Below are positions 16,617 to 25,045 of a stretch of DNA of 64,000 nucleotides, one piece after another; the first letter of the stretch is position 1, and every line of letters starts with the position of its first letter. This DNA comes from an uncultured Lachnospiraceae bacterium. Lineage in GTDB: Bacteria; Bacillota; Clostridia; Lachnospirales; Lachnospiraceae. The stretch covers positions 1-64,000 of the forward strand of contig CAJTPM010000010.1 in NCBI GenBank assembly GCA_910578085.1, given 5' to 3'. The position numbers were made by a program, and so were the translations under genes. The notes under the pieces are model-generated. The model was not told the DNA's origin and searched no databases. It saw only the letters and a list, made by a program, of their open reading frames with translations.

Positions 16617-17477
16617 ATGCAGAAATTTATAAAAAATCTGGAAAAAAAGTTTGGCAGGTATGCGATACCGGATCTGATCAATTACTTTGTGATATTTTAT
16701 GTGGCATCCACGATCATCAGTCTGTTTCTGCCGGGAATTTACTACAATTTTCTGGCGCTTGATTTTGTGAAGATAGGACATGGACAGATCTGGCGGCTTG
16801 TCACGTTTATCCTGGCGCCGGAAAATCTATGGATAAAGGGGGATAACTTTGCGACCGGAACGAATATTTTCTTTTTCGTGATCCTGGTGCACATGTATTA
16901 TCTGTTTGGACGTTCCCTGGAAAGGGTATGGGGTTCTTTCCGGTTTAATCTGTATTTTATCGGCGGTATCATTCTGACGGTGGTGGCGGAGTTTATTCTG
17001 TTTATTACAACAGGGCAGAGTGCTTACTACGGCGGTATGAACTATGTTTATCAGTCCATGTTCTTTGCCTTCTGCGTGCTGTTTCCGGAAGAACAGTTTC
17101 TGATCTGGTTTGTATTCCCGGTGAAAGCAAAGATATTAGCGGTGCTGGACGGCATTCTGATGGTGGTCATGCTTTTCCAATATCTGCAGGATGGAGATTT
17201 TGGCCGCGCATTGGCGCTTGTGGTGGCTATGCTGAACTTCCTGGTTTTCTTCTATGCCTATAAAGGGCTCGACAGATTCAGCCCGAGGCAGATGAAGCGG
17301 AGAAAAGAATTCAAACGCCAGACCATGCGTCCCCAGGGCGTGACAAAGCATCAATGTGCGATCTGCGGCAGGAACGAGATGACTAATCCGGAACTTTCCT
17401 TCCGCTTCTGTTCCAAGTGCAACGGGAACTATGAATATTGTGAAGAGCATCTTTATACGCATCAGCATGTGAGATAG
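16617..17477 (+). CDS. Rhomboid-like membrane protein with C-terminal zinc ribbon
   Basis: The protein has 286 residues from the ATG at 16617. That start is preferred because GAGGG lies nine bases before it, whereas the upstream ATG at 16608 touches the ribosome site. About six membrane segments follow an amphipathic N-terminus. The layout, including 'GQIWRLVTFILAP' between segments 1 and 2 and 'FGRSLERVWGSFRFNLYFIGG', is that of the rhomboid/Derlin superfamily. The catalytic GxSG serine is not seen; the equivalent region reads 'YGGMNYVYQSMFFAF'. It may therefore be a non-proteolytic member. The C-terminal 50 residues carry CAICGRNE and CSKCNGNYEYCEEH, a likely zinc-binding ribbon in the cytoplasm. 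The function is unknown. Confidence 0.65.
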   Translation: MQKFIKNLEKKFGRYAIPDLINYFVIFYVASTIISLFLPGIYYNFLALDFVKIGHGQIWRLVTFILAPENLWIKGDNFATGTNIFFFVILVHMYYLFGRSLERVWGSFRFNLYFIGGIILTVVAEFILFITTGQSAYYGGMNYVYQSMFFAFCVLFPEEQFLIWFVFPVKAKILAVLDGILMVVMLFQYLQDGDFGRALALVVAMLNFLVFFYAYKGLDRFSPRQMKRRKEFKRQTMRPQGVTKHQCAICGRNEMTNPELSFRFCSKCNGNYEYCEEHLYTHQHVR

Positions 17478-17608
17478 GGCATCAGTCAGTTTTTCAGCAT
17501 TCATCAGGCAGGAGAAATCATATCCTGTTCAGATGTGCTTTCCGCTGGCCTTTGAAAAACAGAGCTGAGGAAAACGTAGCAGACGCAGTATGAGGAGAAA
17601 AGTAAGCA

Positions 17609-18382
17609 GTGGACAGAGAGATTTTATTTGCGAAAACGCTGGAAAAAGTAAAAAAACAGGGAATTATGCAGGGAAACCGCATCGGTAAGGATGAGGTGCG
17701 GGAGGCTTTCAGGGAGCTTGCACTGGAAGAGGATCAGCTTGCGCTTGTCTACGATTATCTGGAAAAGCATCATATTGAAGTAAATGAAAAGCTTGGGGAA
17801 CGATCTGCGGACAATTTCCCGGAGAGTTCTGTTTCCTGGGAGACTTTGACGGAGGAAGAGACGGATTATCTGCAGGAGTATGTGCGGTTGTTGGAAGAGA
17901 TTCCGGTACTTTCCGGAGGAGAGAGGGAAGCTCTGTTTTTATCCGCCATGGCTGGCGAAGTGTCGGCCCAGAGGAAGCTGACGGAGGTTTTTCTGCCGCA
18001 GGTGCCGGATATGGCAAAGATCTACGCCGGACAGGGCGTCTATCTGGAGGATCTGATCGGGCAGGGCAATATGGCGTTAAGCGAGGGCGTCTCCATGCTG
18101 GGAGCGGCGGAAAACGCGCAGGATGCGGAGGGAATGTTAGCCTGGTTTATTATGGATGCGATGGAGAAGCTGATTGCGGAAGGGCAGGATAACCGGAACG
18201 CCGACAGGAAACTAGAGGACAGGGTAAATGAGATCGCAAAGCAGGCGAGGGAGCTGGCGGAGGATCTGCGGCGCAAGGTGACGGTAAAAGAACTGGCGCA
18301 GGAGACCGGGATTCCGGAGGAGGAGATCAGGGATGTGTACCGCATCAGCGGCTATGTGATAGAGGATCTGGAAGACAGGTAG
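17609..18382 (+). CDS. Sigma-70-like protein lacking region 4
   Basis: This 257-residue protein starts at a GTG (17609) after GAGGAG. Its N-terminal 60 residues ('FAKTLEKVKKQGIMQGNRIG', then 'DQLALVYDYLEKHHIEV') match region 1.1 of housekeeping sigma factors. Residues about 84-105 ('DYLQEYVRLLEEIPVLSGGE') resemble region 1.2. 'SAQRKLTEVFLPQVPDMAKIYAGQGVYLEDLIGQGNMALSEGV' (in part: YLEDLIGQGNMALSEGV) is region 2.1-2.2, the RNA-polymerase clamp contact. The promoter-melting and -10 helices are badly degenerate ('AWFIMDAMEKLIAE'). Region 3 is recognisable ('RKVTVKELAQETGIPEEEIRDV'). The chain ends there, so region 4 (-35 recognition) is absent. It probably binds RNA polymerase without acting as an ordinary sigma factor. 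An unknown 162-residue gene follows. Confidence 0.7.
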   Translation: MDREILFAKTLEKVKKQGIMQGNRIGKDEVREAFRELALEEDQLALVYDYLEKHHIEVNEKLGERSADNFPESSVSWETLTEEETDYLQEYVRLLEEIPVLSGGEREALFLSAMAGEVSAQRKLTEVFLPQVPDMAKIYAGQGVYLEDLIGQGNMALSEGVSMLGAAENAQDAEGMLAWFIMDAMEKLIAEGQDNRNADRKLEDRVNEIAKQARELAEDLRRKVTVKELAQETGIPEEEIRDVYRISGYVIEDLEDR

Positions 18383-18460
18383 AGTGAAGAAGACATAAAA
18401 GACAAAAGGAGAACCGTCAGCTGTGAAGGCAATTACGGAACGGACGGAAAAGGTTAGCAT

Positions 18461-18949
18461 ATGTCATTTGAGTCATTAAAGAATAAGATAGCCGATAGCA
18501 GAAAAAAGAGCGGAAACAGAAAGAACACCCCTGCGGTCTATGAAGATTTTAAATATATGCTGCAGGATGTGAACCGCATTTATATCGGAGCGAAATATAC
18601 TTACAGGGAACTGATAGAAAATCCAGAGACGGCTTTCAAATTCAAGTCGGTGATCGAACATTATCTGTTAAAGGAGACAGATCCTGACACAACCATTGAG
18701 AGTGATTTTTATTATATGACACCGGAGAGTTTTTCTTACAGAACTTATGAACAGCTCAAAGTGAAGCTGAAGATCAGTATTCTGACAGACAGAAAGGGAA
18801 AACAGGGGAAGACGGATAGAGTGTACAAAGAGCAGACAGTCTCTCTGCAGGAGTTCGCAGGCATCCCGCTTGCGCGGAAAAAGAGGGATGGAATTGTCGT
18901 ACAGGAGTTGATTTTGTCGAAACTTGCGATCGTTTCTTTTGTTATTTGA
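18461..18949 (+). CDS. Hypothetical protein, 162 aa
   Basis: I do not recognise this 162-residue soluble protein. It starts MSFESLKNKIADSRKKSGNR, has a helical N-terminus, a central region rich in Tyr, Phe and Glu, and a basic C-terminal third ('LTDRKGKQGKTDRV', 'LARKKRDGIVVQEL'). It lies 78 bp downstream of the sigma-like gene on the same strand with no terminator between, so the two are likely co-transcribed. The strong terminator at 19067-19106 closes the unit. The pairing is the only clue to its role. Confidence 0.55.
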   Translation: MSFESLKNKIADSRKKSGNRKNTPAVYEDFKYMLQDVNRIYIGAKYTYRELIENPETAFKFKSVIEHYLLKETDPDTTIESDFYYMTPESFSYRTYEQLKVKLKISILTDRKGKQGKTDRVYKEQTVSLQEFAGIPLARKKRDGIVVQELILSKLAIVSFVI

Positions 18950-19066
18950 GAAGAAAAAGCTTGATAAATGTCGAGAAATTTGGTATTGTATGAATAGCGG
19001 GAGGGAAACGTCAAAAAAGTGAACTTCCTGCGATACCTGAAAATGGTAAAATTCCCCTTTTACACT

Positions 19067-19106
19067 GAACAGGTTAGGGTTTATGCCCTGCCTGTTCTTT
19101 TATTTT
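19067..19106 (+). terminator. Rho-independent terminator
   Basis: GAACAGG (19067-19073) pairs with CCTGTTC (19091-19097) around an inner GGG/CCC, followed by TTTTATTTT. It ends the sigma-like/unknown transcription unit. Confidence 0.75.
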
Positions 19107-19232
19107 GCGAAAACAGACTCCGATGCATGATAATGGGTTACAGTGTGATATATTTGAAAATGAAGCTTTAAAAAGATGAAAATTGTGGTAAGATAGTAAA
19201 AGGCAGAAAATCAAATCAGACGGAGGTTTTGG

Positions 19233-22148
19233 ATGAAGAATTATAATGGCTATGAGACGATAGAGGAAAGGGAAATTGGAGAGTTAAATTCGAAGGGGAC
19301 ATTGCTTCGACATGAGAAAACCGGGGCCAGGGTGATCCTGATGGAAAATGAGGAGGAGAATAAGGTATTTTATATCGGGTTTCGGACTCCTTCGGTGGAT
19401 TCCACCGGTGCGGCTCATATTGTGGAACATACGGTGCTGTGCGGTTCGGAACATTTTCCGGTGAAGGATCCCTTTATTGAGCTGGCGAAGGGGAGTCTGA
19501 ATACGTTTCTCAATGCCATGACCTATCCGGATAAGACGGTCTATCCGGTGGCCAGCTGTAATAATAAGGATTTTCAGAATCTGATGCATGTCTATCTGGA
19601 CGCCGTGTTTCATCCGAATATTTACAGAGAGGAGAAGATCTTCAGACAGGAGGGCTGGCACTATGAGATGGAAGATGCGGAGGATGATCTGACGCTCAAC
19701 GGTGTGGTTTATAATGAGATGAAGGGAGCTTTTTCCTCTTCTGATGATGTGCTGGAGCGGGAGATTTTAAACGCCCTGTTTCCGGAGACTTCCTACAGTT
19801 TTGAGTCCGGCGGGGATCCGGAGGTGATCCCGGAGCTGACTTATGAGAAGTTTTTAGATTTCCATAGAAGATATTATCATCCTTCCAACAGCTATATTTA
19901 TCTGTACGGCAATATGGATATGGCGGAGAAGCTGGAGTTTATCGACAGGGAATACCTCGGAAAGTTTGAGAAGCAGGCTGTGGACTCCGAGGTAAAACTG
20001 CAACCCTCTTTTCCTGAGATGAAAGAAATTCAGAAAAGTTATCCGATCTCTGAGGGGGAATCGGAGGAAAACAATACCTATCTTTCTGTCAGCAAGGCAG
20101 TGGGCAGTGTTCTTGACAGGGAGCTGTATGTGGCTTTCCAGATTCTGGACTACGCGCTGTGCAGCGCGCCCGGCGCGCCTTTAAAGCAGGCGATGATCGA
20201 TGCAGGGATCGGGACGGATGTGTACAGTATTTTTGACGACGGCGTCAGACAGCCTTATTTTTCTGTCATAGCAAAAAATGCAGATCTGCAACAAAAGGAG
20301 GCCTTTCTTGACACTTACAGACAGATCCTTACAAAGCTTGTAAAGGAGGGAATTGACAGAAAGGCTTTATATGCAGGGTTAAATCATTTTGAGTTCAAGC
20401 ACAGGGAGGCAGATTTCGGATCTTACCCCAGGGGATTGATGTATGGACTGCAGATGCTTGATTCCTGGCTCTATGACGACGGGAAACCTTTTATTCATGT
20501 GGAGGCAAATGAAACCTACGCCGGCCTCAGAGAAAAAATTGAGGAGGGCTATTTTGAGAAGCTGATAAGGGACTGCCTGTTAGATAATGAGCATGGGGCT
20601 GTGGTGGTGTTAGTGCCCGAAAAGGGCCTGACGGCAAAACGGGAGAAAGAACTTGCGGAGAAGTTACAGCAGTATAAGGAAACCCTTTCCGGGGAGGAGA
20701 TCGATGTTATCGTGGCTGATACGGAAGCCCTGAAAGCCTATCAGGAGGAGGGCGATACGCCGGAAGCGTTATCCTGTATCCCCCATCTGACCAGGGAGGA
20801 TATTAAAAAGGAAGCGGAGAGCTATGTGAATGAACTGCGCCGCGCGGCGGGGATTCCAGTTCTGTACCATGATGTGTTTACCAACGGGATCGGGTATCTG
20901 AGGCTCAGCTTTGACTGCAGCCATGTGCCGGAAGAACTGTTCCCCTATCTGGGACTTTTAAAGACCATGCTGGGACTTATGGATACGGAGAGTTACAGTT
21001 ACGGCGAACTGTTTCATGAGATCAATATCGAGACAGGCGGTATGACCTTTGTGACGAACACGTTTACGAAAGCGGATCTGTCGGATTATACGGTGCGGTT
21101 CGATCTGAAGGCAAAGGTGCTTTTTGAGAAGCTGCCGGAGGCGTTCAGGCTGGCGTTGATTATGATGAAAGAGACAAAGTGGGCGGATGATAAGCGGTTA
21201 AAGGAACTGCTTGAGGAAACCAAATCCAGAATGCAGTCGGCCATGCTGGAGGCGGGCCATACGGTTTCGGCGCTGCGGGCCCTCTCCTATATCTCCAGCG
21301 CCGCTACATGCAATGAGCAGATCACCGGTGTGACGCAGTACAGACTCGTGGCGGATCTGGCGGAACATTTCGAGGAGCGGAAAAGAGAGCTTGTGATAAA
21401 TATGAACAGGCTTGTCAGGATTTTATTCCGGGCGGAAAATCTGCTGGTGGATTATACGGCGTCGAAGGAAGGGTGTGAGAGGCTGTCGGAACTGGTGGCG
21501 GAGTTTAAGGAGAACCTGTACGCGGGGGCCTGCGATGCAGCGAAGGAAAAATACTGTCCTGTGCCGGAAAAAAAGAACGAGGGTTTTCTGACCGCATCCC
21601 AGGTGCAGTATGTGTGCCGGGCAGGGAACTTTGTCAAAAAAGGCTTCTCCTATACCGGAGCGTTGAAGGTGTTGCGGGTGATGATGAACTATGATTATCT
21701 CTGGAATAATGTCCGCGTCAAAGGGGGAGCCTACGGCTGCATGTGCAGCTTCGGCAAGAGCGGTGAGAGCTATTTTGTCTCCTATAGAGATCCCAATCTG
21801 GAAAAGACGGTGGCGGTGTACGAGGCTGCGGCAGATTATATCGAGAACTGGCAGGGGGATGAGGAGGAGCTGACACAGTATCTGATCGGCGCCATCAGCG
21901 AACTGGATACGCCGAAAACGCCTCAGGATAAGGGAACCTTTTCTCTGGGCGGCTATCTGACCGGGCTTTCGGAGGAAAAACTGCAGCAGGAACGGGATGA
22001 GATATTGTCGGTGACGGTGGAGACGATCCGGTCCCTGGGAGAGCATATCAGAGCATTTTTGTCGGATGACTGCCTTTGCGTGCTGGGCAGAGAGGATAAA
22101 ATAAAACAGGCGGAAGGGTTCGGGGAAAAAGAGCAGTTGTTTTCCTGA
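19233..22148 (+). CDS. M16C-family zinc metallopeptidase (PreP-like)
   Basis: This 971-residue protein is an inverted-zincin peptidase of the insulinase superfamily, subfamily M16C (presequence protease/Cym1 relatives), which degrade peptides in a closed chamber. The zinc motif H62-I-V-E65-H66 is followed by LCGSEHFPVKDPF, and the third ligand is the Glu in 'NGVVYNEMKGAF' near residue 161. The C-terminal half carries the second pair of M16 domains plus the M16C-associated linker ('GIPVLYHDVFTNGIGYLRLS', in part). There is no signal peptide, so it is cytosolic. GGAGG at 19222-19226 fixes the start. It has its own transcription unit, followed 58 bp later by the DUF4349 gene. The length is normal for the family. 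Confidence 0.9.
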   Translation: MKNYNGYETIEEREIGELNSKGTLLRHEKTGARVILMENEEENKVFYIGFRTPSVDSTGAAHIVEHTVLCGSEHFPVKDPFIELAKGSLNTFLNAMTYPDKTVYPVASCNNKDFQNLMHVYLDAVFHPNIYREEKIFRQEGWHYEMEDAEDDLTLNGVVYNEMKGAFSSSDDVLEREILNALFPETSYSFESGGDPEVIPELTYEKFLDFHRRYYHPSNSYIYLYGNMDMAEKLEFIDREYLGKFEKQAVDSEVKLQPSFPEMKEIQKSYPISEGESEENNTYLSVSKAVGSVLDRELYVAFQILDYALCSAPGAPLKQAMIDAGIGTDVYSIFDDGVRQPYFSVIAKNADLQQKEAFLDTYRQILTKLVKEGIDRKALYAGLNHFEFKHREADFGSYPRGLMYGLQMLDSWLYDDGKPFIHVEANETYAGLREKIEEGYFEKLIRDCLLDNEHGAVVVLVPEKGLTAKREKELAEKLQQYKETLSGEEIDVIVADTEALKAYQEEGDTPEALSCIPHLTREDIKKEAESYVNELRRAAGIPVLYHDVFTNGIGYLRLSFDCSHVPEELFPYLGLLKTMLGLMDTESYSYGELFHEINIETGGMTFVTNTFTKADLSDYTVRFDLKAKVLFEKLPEAFRLALIMMKETKWADDKRLKELLEETKSRMQSAMLEAGHTVSALRALSYISSAATCNEQITGVTQYRLVADLAEHFEERKRELVINMNRLVRILFRAENLLVDYTASKEGCERLSELVAEFKENLYAGACDAAKEKYCPVPEKKNEGFLTASQVQYVCRAGNFVKKGFSYTGALKVLRVMMNYDYLWNNVRVKGGAYGCMCSFGKSGESYFVSYRDPNLEKTVAVYEAAADYIENWQGDEEELTQYLIGAISELDTPKTPQDKGTFSLGGYLTGLSEEKLQQERDEILSVTVETIRSLGEHIRAFLSDDCLCVLGREDKIKQAEGFGEKEQLFS

Positions 22149-22206
22149 TTTTTGAGTGGAAGCGGACGCTGATGGACTTCAATTTAGGAAAAATGGGAGG
22201 AATATT

Positions 22207-23433
22207 ATGGGAAAACGGAAAAGTTTGAATTTGGTGGTAGCGGTCGTGATAGCGAGTGTGCTGGCGGGCTGCGGGAGCAGCAAGGGGATGATGAATGAGA
22301 CGGCGGCTTATGAAGTTGCGGCGGAGGCGCCGGCGGCTGCGATGGAGGAGTATCTCTATGATGTCGGTTACGATACTGCGGCGGAGGTGTCGGCCGAGAT
22401 GCCGGAGGAAGCTGTGGCGCAGGAGTTTGATGCGGAGGCCGGAGCAGGGGAAGCAAAGAATCAGGCTCAGGAGCTGCCGGAAAACCAGCAGGCCGGGCGG
22501 AAGTTGATTACGACCATGACGCTGTCGGCGGAGACCGAGCATTTTGATGCGCTGATGGGGAATCTGGAAAGGCAGATTGCAGAACTCGGCGGCTATATTG
22601 AAAACAGCGATCAGTGGAATGGCTCGGTAGATTATTACGGCAATCGGATCAATGACAGGAGCGCCTCGCTGACGGTCAGGATCCCGATGGAAAAGCTGGA
22701 CGGTTTTCTGTCCTTGATGGAGGAGAACAGTAATATCACAAATAAGTCTAAGAATGTGGAGGATGTAACTCTTGCCTATGTGGATTTGGAGAGCCATAAA
22801 AAGGCGCTTCTGACAGCGGAGGAGCGGTTGCTTGAACTGTTGGAGAAGGCAGAGACCGTGGAGGATCTGATCGCGATAGAGGAGAAGCTGACGGATGTCC
22901 GGTATCAGCTGGAGAGTATGGAATCCCAGCTGCGTACATACGATAATAAGATCAACTACAGTACGGTGTACCTGAACATTCAGGAGGTGACCAGGCTGAC
23001 GCCGGTGGAAGCGCCCACTACCTGGAGCAGGATAAGGAACGGCTTTTCCGAAAACCTGTACAATTTGGGCGAGGGTATCAAAGATTTCTTTATCGGAGTT
23101 GTGATCAATATTCCATATATTGTGATGTGGATCATTATTCTGGGGATCGGGGCATTTATCGGGTTCCTGGCGGTAAAGCATGATAAAAAGAAAAAGGAAA
23201 AGAGACAAAAAGAGAGGCAGCAGACGGAAGGTAATGAAGCGGCAGCACCGGAAGAAGCGGAAGGCCCATTGCCCTATGGTGTGAAGAAAGGCAGCATGCC
23301 GTCCGCCGGAAGATGGAAAAAGAGAGGCAGAGCGTCTGTACCGGAAACGGGGCATGGGAAGCCGGAAACAGCGGAAACAAAGCAGGGGTATGAGGAGCCG
23401 GATAAGGAAAAGGCAGAATCGGCTAAAGAATAG
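22207..23433 (+). CDS. DUF4349-domain lipoprotein with membrane anchor
   Basis: The start at 22207 (GGGAGG eight bases upstream) gives a 408-residue protein with a lipoprotein signal ending in VLAGC (Cys near 20). A low-complexity Ala/Glu-rich stretch follows, then the DUF4349 domain (about 95-290). Its core 'ETEHFDALMGNLERQIAELG' and 'RIPMEKLDGFLSLMEE' contains a long coiled coil ('EERLLELLEKAETVEDLIAI'). A transmembrane segment lies at about 300-330 and a charged cytoplasmic tail rich in Lys/Glu/Gln follows. DUF4349 proteins are surface proteins of unknown role. It lies between the protease and era genes, and its tail ends 30 bp before era, so some co-transcription is likely. Confidence 0.8.
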   Translation: MGKRKSLNLVVAVVIASVLAGCGSSKGMMNETAAYEVAAEAPAAAMEEYLYDVGYDTAAEVSAEMPEEAVAQEFDAEAGAGEAKNQAQELPENQQAGRKLITTMTLSAETEHFDALMGNLERQIAELGGYIENSDQWNGSVDYYGNRINDRSASLTVRIPMEKLDGFLSLMEENSNITNKSKNVEDVTLAYVDLESHKKALLTAEERLLELLEKAETVEDLIAIEEKLTDVRYQLESMESQLRTYDNKINYSTVYLNIQEVTRLTPVEAPTTWSRIRNGFSENLYNLGEGIKDFFIGVVINIPYIVMWIIILGIGAFIGFLAVKHDKKKKEKRQKERQQTEGNEAAAPEEAEGPLPYGVKKGSMPSAGRWKKRGRASVPETGHGKPETAETKQGYEEPDKEKAESAKE

Positions 23434-23463
23434 CTGGAAGAAAGGTAAAGAGGAAAAGATAGA

Positions 23464-24381
23464 ATGATAACAGGCAGTGATGCAGGCAGAAAGGCCGGTT
23501 TTGCCGCTTTGATCGGCAGGCCGAATGTGGGAAAATCCACATTGATGAATAAGCTGATCGGGATGAAGATTGCGATCACCTCAAAGAAGCCCCAGACCAC
23601 GAGAAACCGTATTCAGACGGTCTACAATGATGAGAGAGGACAGATCGTATTTTTAGATACGCCGGGAATCCATAAGGCAAAAAACAGGCTGGGAGATTAT
23701 ATGGTGGCGGCGGCAGAACGCACCCTGAAGGATGTGGATGTAGTGCTCTGGCTGGTGGAGCCTGCGACTTTTATCGGGGCAGGAGAGCAGCATATTATTG
23801 AAGAGCTGAAGAAAATAAACACCCCGGTTATCATCGTGATCAACAAGACAGATACGGTGAAAAAAGAAGAACTGTTGGCTGTTATCGATGCGTACCACAA
23901 AGAACTTTCGGAGGCGGAGATCGTACCGGTTTCCGCCCTGAAAGGAGATAATACGGAGGATCTGGTGCAGACGATCTTTAAGTATCTGCCCTATGGAGAG
24001 CCTTTTTATGACGAGGATACAGTGACGGATCAGCCGGAGAGGCAGCTGGTGGCGGAGTTGGTCAGGGAGAAGGCGCTGCGTCTTCTGGAGGAGGAGATTC
24101 CCCACGGTATTGCAGTGACCATAGAAAGTATGAAGTACCGCAGAAAGATCTGCGATATTGAGGCGACGATCATCTGCGAAAAGGAATCGCACAAAGGGAT
24201 CATTATCGGAAAACAGGGCAGCATGTTAAAAAAGATCGGCGCTTCCGCACGGGCGGATATTGAGAAGATGTTATATCAGAAAGTGAATTTACAGCTTTGG
24301 GTGAAGGTGCGAAAAGACTGGAGGGACAGCGATATTCTGTTGAAAAATTTCGGGTACAATGCGAAGGAAGAATCCATGTAA
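23464..24381 (+). CDS. era: GTPase Era
   Basis: Era is the essential GTPase that helps mature the 16S rRNA 3' end and the small ribosomal subunit. All expected parts are present in 305 residues: G1 GRPNVGKST (about 18-26), the TT of the switch in 'TSKKPQTTRNRI', G3 'LDTPGIHKAKNRLG' (about 65), G4 NKTD (about 127) and G5 'VSALKGDN'. The C-terminal KH domain has 'GIIIGKQGSMLKKIG' (about 246-260). It precedes the YqzL-like and recO genes, as in other Firmicutes, but here an 85-bp repeat array separates them. Confidence 0.97.
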   Translation: MITGSDAGRKAGFAALIGRPNVGKSTLMNKLIGMKIAITSKKPQTTRNRIQTVYNDERGQIVFLDTPGIHKAKNRLGDYMVAAAERTLKDVDVVLWLVEPATFIGAGEQHIIEELKKINTPVIIVINKTDTVKKEELLAVIDAYHKELSEAEIVPVSALKGDNTEDLVQTIFKYLPYGEPFYDEDTVTDQPERQLVAELVREKALRLLEEEIPHGIAVTIESMKYRRKICDIEATIICEKESHKGIIIGKQGSMLKKIGASARADIEKMLYQKVNLQLWVKVRKDWRDSDILLKNFGYNAKEESM

Positions 24382-24385
24382 CGGA

Positions 24386-24683
24386 TGTGCATCGCGAAGC
24401 GTACCATGTCTGTAAAACAGACATAGTGCAATATATAGATATTGTACAAATCAGCGCCGAGCGGAGCGAGTGTGCATCGCGAAGCGTACCATGTCTGTAA
24501 AACAGACATAGTGCAATATATAGATATTGTACAAACCAGCGCCGAGCGGAGCGAGTGTGCATCGCGAAGCGTACCATGTCTGTAAAACAGACATAGTGCA
24601 ATATATAGATATTGTACAAACCAGCGCCGAGCGGAGCGAGTGTGCATCGCGAAGCGTACCATGTCTGTAAAACAGACATGGTA
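24386..24683. repeat. 85-bp tandem repeat array (3.5 units)
   Basis: Units begin with TGTGCATCGCGAAGCG at 24386, 24471, 24556 and 24641, an exact 85-bp period. Three are complete and the fourth is cut after about 43 bases. The copies are nearly identical (one T/C difference at the AAATCAGC/AAACCAGC position). Each holds three short palindromes: CATGTCTGTAAAACAGACAT, GTGCAATATATAGATATTGT and the GAGCGGAGCGAG block. In the last, partial unit the first becomes perfect (TACCATGTCTG with CAGACATGGTA, 24657-24683). The array starts five bases after the era stop. Confidence 0.9.
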
Positions 24684-24744
24684 TCTTCTGGACATAGAAT
24701 AAGAAGCGGGAAAACTGCAAATCCTATACTTCATAGACAAAAGA

Positions 24745-24770
24745 AACATCCGGAGTATTTTTCGGATGTT
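24745..24770 (+). terminator. Weak hairpin upstream of the YqzL-like gene
   Basis: AACATCCG (24745-24752) pairs with CGGATGTT (24763-24770) and is followed by TTTTCG overlap. It may end era read-through. Confidence 0.4.
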
Positions 24771-24796
24771 TTCGACAGATGAGGAGGACTTGCAGT

Positions 24797-24967
24797 ATGT
24801 TGAATGAGCAGGATGAGGAAGAGACGAAGAAGTGGGACAGATTCTGGTTCAGCGGAAGCGTGGAGGATTATCTTTGTTATAAAAGCTGTCATCGGGAAGA
24901 AGAGAAAGAAGCATACTGTAAGAACAAGGGCAGAAAGCTTTCAACTGAGCGGGAAACTTTTACCTGA
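24797..24967 (+). CDS. YqzL-like small protein
   Basis: This 56-residue gene starts at an ATG (24797) with GAGGAGG about ten bases upstream. Its N-terminal part, 'KKWDRFWFSGSVEDYLCYKS', resembles the short YqzL family ('FW..F..TGSIE.YLLYKE') found between era and recO in Bacillus and other Firmicutes. The genomic position is the same here, which supports the call. The C-terminus is basic and uncharacterised. No biochemical role is known for the family. Confidence 0.65.
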   Translation: MLNEQDEEETKKWDRFWFSGSVEDYLCYKSCHREEEKEAYCKNKGRKLSTERETFT

Positions 24968-25045
24968 TGCCAGGCGGGAAAAGTTTGCGCCGCAGCATGA
25001 AAGCAGGAAGCAGGGCACGGGAGCCGGAAAGGATGGGCGGCGTTC

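Noticed and set aside
22048..23355. A 435-codon minus-strand open frame opposite the DUF4349 gene
   Set aside because: The sequence is rich in His, Arg, Pro and Leu with no domain, no ribosome site and no homology I recognise. It overlaps the clear DUF4349 coding strand and reads as an antisense shadow.
24386..24683. Possible CRISPR array
   Set aside because: The whole 85-bp unit is repeated, with no unique spacers and no cas genes in the window.
24203..24749. Minus-strand open frames through the 85-bp array, encoding repeated peptides in all three frames
   Set aside because: They arise because the repeat has no stop on that strand and its length is not a multiple of three, so each unit is read in a new frame. 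No start with a ribosome site was found.
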